Positions 53,076 to 61,145 of a stretch of DNA of 64,000 nt are shown piece by piece. Each line of letters begins with the position of its first letter. Positions within the stretch are counted from its first letter, which is position 1. Made by a program: the position numbers and the translations under genes. This DNA comes from S010-25 sp964441285 (GTDB lineage: Bacteria; Pseudomonadota; Gammaproteobacteria; SZUA-229), in assembly GCA_964441285.1 (NCBI GenBank), contig CAYTUK010000004.1:119799-183798 (forward strand). Reading direction: 5' to 3'. Below the pieces are notes generated by a model. That model worked only from the letters and a program-made list of their open reading frames with translations. It had not been told where the DNA came from and did not search any database.

Positions 53076-55382
53076 ATGTTAGAAAAAATTAAGAAAAAGT
53101 TGATCGCTAAAAAGAAGCGCAGTAAAAAGGCAGCAGTAGTGCCTGCGACAGAAAAAAAATCAGCTAACAAGCATGAAGCCAATAACCATAAAGCGAACAA
53201 CAGGCCGGCTTCAGCATCGGTGGTTGACCCAGAGGCGAGTCTTGAAGCGGCACGTTATGAGAATCCGGTCGCTAGCCGCCGCCTGATTTTAGATACTATT
53301 CATAATAAAGGCACGATGACCATGAGCGCGTTATTTCGCGCGTTAAAAGTGCAGCCCGATCAGGAAGAAGGTGTCGGTCGTCGTCTGGGTGCGATGGTGC
53401 GTGATGGACAACTGATTCGTAATCGCCGTGGTGGTTTCCTACCGGTTGACGAAAAACACCTGATTAAAGGCCATGTGATTGCTCACCCGGATGGATTTGG
53501 TTTTCTGGTGCCGGATGAAGGTGGCGATGACCTGTTTCTTTCGGGCAAACAAATGCGTACCTTGTTACACGGTGATCGCGCCGTTGTGACTATTGCCGGC
53601 ATTGATCGCCGTGGTCGTCGTGAGGGTTCAGTGATTAGTGTCATTGAGCGGGCGAATACAACGCTGGTTGGTCGCCTTTTCTCTGACGATGGTGTGGCTT
53701 TTGTAGTCGCTGATAATAAGCGAATTACCCAGGATATTTTAATCCCAAATGAATCGCTGGCTGGTGCTGAAACTGGGCAAATTGTTAAAATTAAAATCAC
53801 CAAGCAGCCAACTTTCAGACATCAGGCTATTGGGCATATTATTGACATCATTGGTGATCACATGGCACCGGGTATGGAAATTGAAATTGCCATTCATAGT
53901 CATGGTTTGCCGGCTGAGTTTTCAGCACAAGTCATCGAGCAGGCTCAGACATTGGGTGACTGTGTAAAAGCCGATGATAAACATGGGCGGATTGATTTGC
54001 GAGACCTGCCACTGGTGACAATTGATGGCGAAGATGCGCGTGATTTTGATGATGCAGTATATTGTGAGCCGCGCGGTGACAAGGCTGGAAATGGCTGGCG
54101 ACTGCTGGTGGCAATCGCTGATGTAGCACATTATGTACCACTGGACTCTGCACTGGATAAGTCGGCTTATGAGCGTGCAACATCGGTTTATTTTCCCGGC
54201 CGAGTGGTGCCAATGTTACCAGAGGAAATCTCTAACGGACTGTGTTCAATCAATCCTGAGGTTGATCGCCTGTGCATGGTTTGCGAGATGATGGTTAACA
54301 GTAACGGTGATATTGATAGTTTTAAATTTTTTGAAGGAGTCATGCGTTCACATGCACGCTTAACTTATAAGCAGGTTGCAAAAGCATTGGACGGAGATAA
54401 AGCTAGCTGTACAGATAATATGGCGATGGTATTTGAGCCTGTCTCAAACTTATACGCAATGTATAAAAAACTGGATATAACGCGCAAACAACGCGGTGCG
54501 ATTGAATTTGAAACCACTGAAACAGTAATTGAATTTACTGATGACCAACGTATCAACCATATTCATCCTTCTGAAAGAAATGTTGCGCATAAAATTATTG
54601 AAGAGTGCATGATTGCGGCTAATGTCTGTGCCGCGAAATATGTTGCAAAAAGTAAACTGCCATGCCTTTATCGTGTGCATGAAGAGCCAGGTGATGAAAA
54701 ACTGGAAGATTTGCGTGGTTTTCTTAAAGATTCAGGTTTGCAACTGGGTGAACCGCAGCGAAAGATAGCACCGAAAGATTATGCTGTATTAGCGGAAAAA
54801 ATTAAACCGCGTGATGATATGAATGTGATTCAGACTTTAATGTTACGTTCAATGAAGCAGGCGGTGTATAAAGCGGAGAATGCCGGACACTTTGGGCTGG
54901 CACTGAGCCATTATGCGCACTTTACCTCACCGATTCGACGTTATCCTGATTTGCTGATACATCGTGCGATTAAACACATTGTACATAATCGAGCTCGTCG
55001 TGATTACATGTATTCGATGGAACATATGATTAAAATGGGTGAACATTGCTCCACGAATGAACGTCGCGCAAATGAAGCTTCACGCGATGCGGAGACCGCC
55101 CTGAAATGTGAATATATGCTGGATAAAATAGGCAAGGATTATACTGGCCATATTAGCAGTGTTTTAGCGTTTGGTATTTTTGTTGAACTGGATGATGAGT
55201 ACGTTGAAGGACTGGTGCATATCACTAATCTACCGAAAGATTTTTATAACTTTGAACCGGGGAGTCATCAGTTACAGGGTGAAAATCGAGGTCTTAAATT
55301 TGGTTTAAATGATAAAGTAAAAATTCGTGTGGTGCGGGTTGATATGGATGAACGTAAAATTGATTTTGAGCTGGTCTCTTAA
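53076..55382 (+). CDS. rnr: Ribonuclease R
   Basis: A processive 3'-5' exoribonuclease of 768 residues. In order: a lysine-rich start (1-45), a winged-helix region (55-120), cold-shock domains (about 130-270), the RNB catalytic domain (about 300-640) with DGEDARDFDDAVYC, and an S1 domain (about 685-765, YTGHISSVLAFGIFVELDDEYVEGLVHI). The basic extension is at the N-terminus and the usual long C-terminal basic tail is absent. It is followed by rlmB, a standard pairing. Confidence 0.97.
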   Translation: MLEKIKKKLIAKKKRSKKAAVVPATEKKSANKHEANNHKANNRPASASVVDPEASLEAARYENPVASRRLILDTIHNKGTMTMSALFRALKVQPDQEEGVGRRLGAMVRDGQLIRNRRGGFLPVDEKHLIKGHVIAHPDGFGFLVPDEGGDDLFLSGKQMRTLLHGDRAVVTIAGIDRRGRREGSVISVIERANTTLVGRLFSDDGVAFVVADNKRITQDILIPNESLAGAETGQIVKIKITKQPTFRHQAIGHIIDIIGDHMAPGMEIEIAIHSHGLPAEFSAQVIEQAQTLGDCVKADDKHGRIDLRDLPLVTIDGEDARDFDDAVYCEPRGDKAGNGWRLLVAIADVAHYVPLDSALDKSAYERATSVYFPGRVVPMLPEEISNGLCSINPEVDRLCMVCEMMVNSNGDIDSFKFFEGVMRSHARLTYKQVAKALDGDKASCTDNMAMVFEPVSNLYAMYKKLDITRKQRGAIEFETTETVIEFTDDQRINHIHPSERNVAHKIIEECMIAANVCAAKYVAKSKLPCLYRVHEEPGDEKLEDLRGFLKDSGLQLGEPQRKIAPKDYAVLAEKIKPRDDMNVIQTLMLRSMKQAVYKAENAGHFGLALSHYAHFTSPIRRYPDLLIHRAIKHIVHNRARRDYMYSMEHMIKMGEHCSTNERRANEASRDAETALKCEYMLDKIGKDYTGHISSVLAFGIFVELDDEYVEGLVHITNLPKDFYNFEPGSHQLQGENRGLKFGLNDKVKIRVVRVDMDERKIDFELVS

Positions 55383-55544
55383 TGAGTTGTAAAATATCTG
55401 TGGCTCATATCATCCATTAATATAAACTCCAGTTCATGTCGCCATGTATTAGGGTAAACCATCTATCCTTTATAATATGGACATACAATCTTTACATACA
55501 AAGATTAGCTGAACCGCAATGAATATAAATAAAAAAATATTAAA

Positions 55545-56285
55545 TTGAATAAACAGACTGAAATTATATATGGTTTACACGCAGTTGAGTCCATTATTCG
55601 TCATCATGCGGCAGATGTTCTACAGCTATGGATGCAACAAGGTAGAAAGGATAAGCGCTCCCAGGTCTTATTAAACCTGGCTAAAAATTCCGGTATTTCG
55701 GTACAGGCAATCAGCACTGAAAAGTTAAAGAGAAAATGTCCTGATAGTCGCCATCAAGGTGTAATAGCCGAGATACGCCCGCACAAAGAAAGTACGCTTA
55801 CTCTGGAAAGTCTGTTTGAACGTGAGGGATTATTGTTATTGATTCTTGACGAAGTACAGGACCCACATAATATTGGAGCCTGCCTGCGAACTGCGGATGC
55901 GGCTGGCGTTGATGCCGTTGTTGTTTCAAAAAATCGAAGCCCAGGATTAACCGCAGTGATTCGTAATGTTGCCAGTGGTGGGGCTGAAACAGTCCCGTAT
56001 ATTCAGGTAGCCAACCTTGCTCGGGCAATTAAACAAATGCAGGATAATAACATCTGGGTAGTGGGTACTAGTGGTGATGCCACTGCCTGTTTATATGAAT
56101 TGCAACCCGGCTCACGTATGGCTCTGGTGATGGGTTCGGAGGGTAAAGGGATGCGCCGCTTAACGCGCGAGTCCTGTGATCAGTTAATTTCTATTCCAAT
56201 GCAAGGTACGGTTGAAAGTTTAAATATCTCGGTGGCAGCAGGCATCTGTTTGTTTGCAATACGTCATCAGATGCCGAGTTTATAA
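55545..56285 (+). CDS. rlmB: 23S rRNA (guanosine-2'-O-)-methyltransferase RlmB
   Basis: A SpoU/TrmH-family knot methyltransferase acting on G2251 of 23S rRNA, 246 residues. Motifs 1-3 are NIGACLRTADAAGVDAVVV, VMGSEGKGMRRLTRESCD and LNISVAAGICLFA. The start appears to be TTG (giving MNKQTEIIYGLHAV). An ATG at 55520 opens a nine-codon reading frame MNINKKILN whose TGA overlaps this TTG. That suggests coupling, or a frame change in the intervening A-run. Confidence 0.93.
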   Translation: MNKQTEIIYGLHAVESIIRHHAADVLQLWMQQGRKDKRSQVLLNLAKNSGISVQAISTEKLKRKCPDSRHQGVIAEIRPHKESTLTLESLFEREGLLLLILDEVQDPHNIGACLRTADAAGVDAVVVSKNRSPGLTAVIRNVASGGAETVPYIQVANLARAIKQMQDNNIWVVGTSGDATACLYELQPGSRMALVMGSEGKGMRRLTRESCDQLISIPMQGTVESLNISVAAGICLFAIRHQMPSL

Positions 56286-56318
56286 TCTTCATTTCTTCAT
56301 ATTGATAGAAAAATATTG

Positions 56319-57491
56319 ATGCCTGGCATTCCACAGTTACAATTGCTGATTCCTGGATTATGTGGTCCTCTACCTGATATTGAAGTGCTACTTAAGGATA
56401 AGAATTGTCAGGCTATCTTTTCCGAGATTGCGAAGTCCAGACTAACCATACTATCCGATAATAACTTATATGCATTGCTGGCGCATTTTTTTTTGATGGA
56501 AGAGACGGAAGATTTCCCCTCCGCAGCACTTAGTTTGTTAGCCTGTGCAGAGCAGTCTGAATATGAATCCGGTGTGCAGTCGTTATTTATGTCAAAAAAA
56601 GTAATACAAAAATTATTATGCGGTGATAATTATTTTTTACATGCTGATCCGGTTCATCTTTGTGCTGATATGGATCATGCCATACTAACAGGTTCGCAAG
56701 ATCTCAATTTATCAGTGCAGGAAGCAAAGCAATTGAGTCAGAAGTTGCATGATCATTTTAAAGTGGATGGTCTAAACATTTTTGCTATGGATGCATCGCA
56801 CTGGTATTTAAGTGTAGAGAAATCACCGTCACTCACGACAACGAGTTTAAAAGATGCCATTGGCCGGAATGTTAATTTTATCCTGCCATCGGGCGATAGT
56901 GCCGGTTACTGGAAACAGTTTTTGAATGAGTCGCAGATGCTGCTTCATATGCATGAATGTAATCAGCAAAGAGAACAGATGGGGCGGCTTGCTGTGAATA
57001 GCCTCTGGTTGCATGGTGGTGGTTGTTTGCCAGAGAAAACCCGTATTGATAAGGCAGCGACTGAGATTAGTGCAATAATTTGTGACGATATGTTATTACA
57101 AGGTCTGGCGCAATATTATAAGTTACCCTGGTATGACGTAAACAGTTTTTATAATGAAAATAACGCCATTAGTGAGTTTGAGATTAAAAATTCTATTGAG
57201 AGTTTTTATGAAAAAATAAAAAATCAGACGAAACCTCTATTATATATTAATACACTTTTACCCTGGTTGAATTATACCGATACGAGTATGTGGCAACAAC
57301 ATCTATTAGAATTCTATCAGCAATGGTTGAAGCCTTTATTGGTTCTGGTTCGGCAGGGGAGAATTAAACTGGAACTTTATCCCTGTAATAATAAAAAATT
57401 CGGTTTTGATCGATTTTATCGGTACCGCCTATATTCACCTGAGTTTTGGCGGAATACAAAAATAGAAGATTATGTCAACACCTATTCATAA
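56319..57491 (+). CDS. COG4255/RpfE-like protein of unknown function
   Basis: 390 residues. It carries the family signature VNSLWLHGGGCLP in the middle and shows similarity to the group often annotated as RpfE-type regulatory protein or cofactor-independent phosphoglycerate mutase. I see no complete catalytic metal site, so the mutase name should not be taken literally. The N-terminus LLIPGLCGPLPD is characteristic. It lies just before recJ, overlapping it by 20 bp, which is its usual context. Confidence 0.75.
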   Translation: MPGIPQLQLLIPGLCGPLPDIEVLLKDKNCQAIFSEIAKSRLTILSDNNLYALLAHFFLMEETEDFPSAALSLLACAEQSEYESGVQSLFMSKKVIQKLLCGDNYFLHADPVHLCADMDHAILTGSQDLNLSVQEAKQLSQKLHDHFKVDGLNIFAMDASHWYLSVEKSPSLTTTSLKDAIGRNVNFILPSGDSAGYWKQFLNESQMLLHMHECNQQREQMGRLAVNSLWLHGGGCLPEKTRIDKAATEISAIICDDMLLQGLAQYYKLPWYDVNSFYNENNAISEFEIKNSIESFYEKIKNQTKPLLYINTLLPWLNYTDTSMWQQHLLEFYQQWLKPLLVLVRQGRIKLELYPCNNKKFGFDRFYRYRLYSPEFWRNTKIEDYVNTYS

Positions 57492-59334
57492 TATAAAAAC
57501 AGATAGTCTGAGGTCTGGTAATTCAAAAATTCGACGTAGACAGGCGATAATTAGTCGTGAATTACTCAATAGTGATTTGCATCCGTTGTTGCAACAGTTA
57601 TACGCCAATCGAGGTGTACAAAAATTAAAACAAATACAATATACCCTTGATCAATTATCTGACTTTAAACAGTTAAAAGATATTGATCTTGCTGCAGAAA
57701 TTATTGCGAAGCATGTTAAAGAAAATAAAAAAATCATTATTATTGGTGATTTTGATGTGGACGGTGCCACCAGTTCGGCACTGGTCGTGCGGGCACTTAA
57801 TATGTTTGGTGCTGGCAGAGTTAGCTATCTGGTACCAAATCGTTTTGAATATGGCTATGGGTTAAGTCCTGAAATTGTCATCCTGGCGGATAAGCAGTCA
57901 CCAGATTTAATTATTACGGTTGATAATGGTATCTCCAGTGTTGATGGCGTAGAAGAAGCCAGGCGTAGAAACATTGATGTGGTCGTAACTGATCACCATC
58001 TACCCGCTAAAATAATACCAGCAGCGGCGGCCATCGTTAACCCGAATCAGCAAGGTTGTGATTTTCCTTATAAAAATACTGCAGGAGTTGGAGTCGCCTT
58101 TTATGTCATGCTGGCCGTGCGTGCCAGCTTGCGTGAAAGTCACTGGTTCAATAATAAGCCGTTCAGTAATAACAGGTTGGATAAAAAAGGAGAGCCAAAT
58201 ATGGCGACCTTACTGGATCTGGTTGCTTTAGGTACCGTTGCAGATATTGTACCACTGGATGAAAATAATCGTCGGCTGGTCGAACTGGGCTTACAGCGCA
58301 TCCGACAACAGCGAGGTTGTGCAGGTATTAATGCATTATTATCTATTGCAGGTAAAGACAGTAAGCAATGCCATAGTCAGGATTTCGGTTTTGTGGTTGG
58401 GCCACGATTGAATGCAGCAGGTAGGCTGGAAGATATGTCAATTGGCATTGAATGCCTGATAACGGATGATAATGATTACGCCCTGACACTTGCTAAACAG
58501 CTGGATGAGATAAATCATCAGCGTAAACAGATTGAAGGGAGTATGTTACAGCAGGCTCTCAAAGTGCTGGACACTGAGTTTTTTTCACTGGATAGCATTG
58601 AAAATAAAAAAACGCCAGAAACAACTGTAAAAATAGCTAGAGAAACTAAAGCGGATGTAGGACTGTCATTGTATCACCCAGACTGGCATCAGGGTGTTAT
58701 CGGTTTGCTCGCTTCCAGAATTAAAGAAAAATACCATCGTCCCGTCTTCGCTTTTGCCAATGCAGAAGAAACCGATATTCTAAAAGGATCCGGACGATCA
58801 GTTCCCGGATTACATCTTCGTGACACATTGGATTTAATGGAAAAAATTCACCCAAATTTAATACTCAAGTTTGGTGGCCACGCAATGGCTGCAGGATTAA
58901 GCATTAAAAAAACTCGGTTTAAGTTATTTCAACAGTTATTTAATCGTGTGGTAAAAGAGTCATTAGATGCAGCCGCGTTAGCAATGACTAAGGAAACTGA
59001 TGGTTCTATTGCAGAGGTTGTGATGAATATGGAAACTTCTGACCTCATTAAATTTTCTAGCCCCTGGGGGCAATCATTTCCAACACCATTATTTGACGAT
59101 ATTTTTGCAATTGATAACTGGCGAATTGTAGGTGAGAAACATTTGAAGCTGGTATTAAAACAGGCCAAAAGTCAGAGATTGTACGATGCGATTGCATTTA
59201 ATATGCCAGCAACAGATTTGCCTCAAGGCGAACAGTTGGTTCGTGTCGTTTACCAACTGGATGTTAATGAGTTTCGTAGTAATCGAAGTTTACAGCTTAT
59301 TGTTGATTTTATTGAACCCGCATGTTATTGCTGA
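57472..59334 (+). CDS. recJ: Single-stranded-DNA-specific exonuclease RecJ
   Basis: A 5'-3' exonuclease in recombination and mismatch repair, 620 residues. The DHH-family motifs run in order: IGDFDVDGATSSALV (about 92-106), TVDNGISS, VVTDHHLP, GTVADIVPL, and the DHHA1 motif FGGHAMAAGLS (about 464). A C-terminal OB-fold-like region follows. It is longer than many homologues by an insert near 380-400 (FSLDSIENKKTPETTVKI). Confidence 0.96.
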   Translation: MSTPIHNIKTDSLRSGNSKIRRRQAIISRELLNSDLHPLLQQLYANRGVQKLKQIQYTLDQLSDFKQLKDIDLAAEIIAKHVKENKKIIIIGDFDVDGATSSALVVRALNMFGAGRVSYLVPNRFEYGYGLSPEIVILADKQSPDLIITVDNGISSVDGVEEARRRNIDVVVTDHHLPAKIIPAAAAIVNPNQQGCDFPYKNTAGVGVAFYVMLAVRASLRESHWFNNKPFSNNRLDKKGEPNMATLLDLVALGTVADIVPLDENNRRLVELGLQRIRQQRGCAGINALLSIAGKDSKQCHSQDFGFVVGPRLNAAGRLEDMSIGIECLITDDNDYALTLAKQLDEINHQRKQIEGSMLQQALKVLDTEFFSLDSIENKKTPETTVKIARETKADVGLSLYHPDWHQGVIGLLASRIKEKYHRPVFAFANAEETDILKGSGRSVPGLHLRDTLDLMEKIHPNLILKFGGHAMAAGLSIKKTRFKLFQQLFNRVVKESLDAAALAMTKETDGSIAEVVMNMETSDLIKFSSPWGQSFPTPLFDDIFAIDNWRIVGEKHLKLVLKQAKSQRLYDAIAFNMPATDLPQGEQLVRVVYQLDVNEFRSNRSLQLIVDFIEPACYC

Positions 59335-59415
59335 GTCGCATTGGTATCGTTAATAAGTCCTATATCAAATCTAATTGCAAAATCCATTAAAAATTAATTT
59401 ACTGTAAATATTATT

Positions 59416-60477
59416 ATGAATCTGTATCCATTGATTAGAAAAATTCTTTTTTTATTTGATGCGGAAACAGCACATAATTTCTCTCTACGGGCACTGTCTA
59501 TTTTTGATAAAATGGGTTTGTTAACAGTGAGTTTATATTTCTTAGGTGCTAGAAGTAAACATAAGAATAACGACAGATCTGTTGATGTTATGGGGCTTCA
59601 CTTTAAAAATCCAGTTGGCCTAGCTGCTGGGCTGGATAAAAATGCCTGTTATATTAATGCATTGGCCAAATGTGGTTTTGGATTCATTGAAGTTGGTACA
59701 GTAACACCCATTGCACAACCGGGTAATCATAAACCCCGCATGTTCCGGTTGCAGGCTGATCACGCTATTATTAATCGTATGGGATTTAATAATGGCGGGG
59801 TGAAGGCGTTAGTCAAAAATGTAAAAAAAATCCGAAAAGATAATTCAGCTAATGATTGTCTAATTGGTATCAATATAGGTAAAAATAAAAATACACCACT
59901 TGAGAATGCGGTGGATGACTATCTAATTTGTCTACAACACGTTTATGCTTGTGCTGATTATGTAACCATTAATATCTCATCACCCAATACACCAGGATTA
60001 CGTACATTACAACATGGCAAAGGGCTGGAGGACTTACTGGAAAAGTTAAAACAGAAGCAGTTAATGTTGTCAACACGGTCTGGTCGATATGTACCGCTGC
60101 TGGTTAAGATTGCACCTGATCTGGAGGATATTGAAATCAGGAAGATAGCTCAAACCTTAATAAAGATTGACATTGATGGTGTTATCGTAAGCAATACCAG
60201 CAACCAGCGCCCCGACTATCTAGTCGAAAAGGAAATAGCGAAAGAAGAGGGTGGGTTAAGTGGCGCACCATTGGTGCAACTCGCGGACGAAGTGCTGGTA
60301 AAAATACTCTGTTTGCTTAACGGTAAAATCCCAGTAATTGCAGTAGGTGGTATTATGAGCGCATATGATGCAGAAAAAAAGCTTCAGCTAGGCGCATCAT
60401 TAGTGCAAGTTTATAGTGGTTTTATTTATACGGGCCCCAGCCTGATTCAACAATGTCTGATGCTGCTACGTAAGTGA
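59416..60477 (+). CDS. pyrD: Dihydroorotate dehydrogenase (quinone), class 2
   Basis: Oxidises dihydroorotate to orotate and feeds electrons to the quinone pool; membrane-associated. 353 residues with the class 2 N-terminal membrane-binding helices (1-40). The FMN-binding motifs are VGLAAGLDKNACYINAL, FGFIEVGTVTP and RMGFNNGG. The catalytic serine lies in NISSPNTPGLR, and the phosphate-binding motif is IAVGGIMSAYDAEKKL. Confidence 0.96.
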   Translation: MNLYPLIRKILFLFDAETAHNFSLRALSIFDKMGLLTVSLYFLGARSKHKNNDRSVDVMGLHFKNPVGLAAGLDKNACYINALAKCGFGFIEVGTVTPIAQPGNHKPRMFRLQADHAIINRMGFNNGGVKALVKNVKKIRKDNSANDCLIGINIGKNKNTPLENAVDDYLICLQHVYACADYVTINISSPNTPGLRTLQHGKGLEDLLEKLKQKQLMLSTRSGRYVPLLVKIAPDLEDIEIRKIAQTLIKIDIDGVIVSNTSNQRPDYLVEKEIAKEEGGLSGAPLVQLADEVLVKILCLLNGKIPVIAVGGIMSAYDAEKKLQLGASLVQVYSGFIYTGPSLIQQCLMLLRK

Positions 60478-60704
60478 GAAAATTGATTGAGATGGATTTA
60501 AATTCATTCTTAATATTCAGGATAATTCCTTACCATCTGCTATAGTCAAGGAGGAAGCCTGAATATTATGTTGCTACCTTTTATTAAATAAGCCGCTGCT
60601 AAATAAAATTTCTCATAAATTCAGGAAAAGTTAGTAATATAAGGTGAAATATCATTTTTTCTGTGCTGATAAATAATGCAAACTTGCATCTTATTTAAGG
60701 GAGG

Positions 60705-60740
60705 AAAGCAGTAAAGGACTTATTTTACTGCTTTATTTTT
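60705..60740 (+). promoter_or_regulatory. Hairpin with T-run between Shine-Dalgarno and start codon
   Basis: AAAGCAGTAAA (60705-60715) pairs perfectly with TTTACTGCTTT (60724-60734) over an 8-nt loop and is followed by ATTTTT directly before the ATG at 60741. GGGAGG (60699-60704) sits immediately 5' of the stem. The structure looks like an intrinsic terminator, or like a fold that brings the ribosome site next to the AUG. Confidence 0.75.
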
Positions 60741-61136
60741 ATGAGTGAACGAGTCTACCTGTTTTTAGTTGGAGTAATTATCCTGGTCGCATTGTATCTT
60801 TCACTGGGTAAAATTATATTTGGACTTTGTCTGTGGTTGTTGTTTGAAGGTTTAAGTAATATACGCCTGACAACATTCTTTCAAGCGCTACGTCATAAAA
60901 AAATTCAGGCGGGTTTGGTGATTTTTCAGACCAAACAACGCTTTTCATTTGAAGCTTTTAGAGTCTGGCGTTTATCTGTTGCATTAATACTAGGAGGATC
61001 ATTTATCTTATTACAGGGGAAACATCTTGAAGTATTATGGTTTATACCCTGGTTTATGGGATTTGCCATAATGGGTGCAGGTGTAAGCGGTGTTTGCCCC
61101 ATGCTGCTTTTTTTTCGCTGGTTAGGTTTTCGATAA
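60741..61136 (+). CDS. Small inner-membrane protein, DUF2892-like C-terminus
   Basis: 131 residues. Two hydrophobic helices occupy residues 5-37, a charged middle part lies at 45-75, and two helices at 78-125 end in GAGVSGVCPMLLFFRWLGFR. That end resembles the GxxGxCPLY-type end of YgaP-like (DUF2892) membrane domains. The role is unknown. It lies 9 bp before a GGDEF/EAL gene, so they may be co-expressed. Weak confidence in the family, good confidence that it is a real membrane protein. Confidence 0.65.
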   Translation: MSERVYLFLVGVIILVALYLSLGKIIFGLCLWLLFEGLSNIRLTTFFQALRHKKIQAGLVIFQTKQRFSFEAFRVWRLSVALILGGSFILLQGKHLEVLWFIPWFMGFAIMGAGVSGVCPMLLFFRWLGFR

Positions 61137-61145
61137 AGATTATTC

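Noticed and set aside
60568..60588. A tiny frame MLLPFIK preceded by AGGAGG
   Set aside because: Only seven codons, and the spacing to the ribosome site is long. There is no reason to call it a gene.
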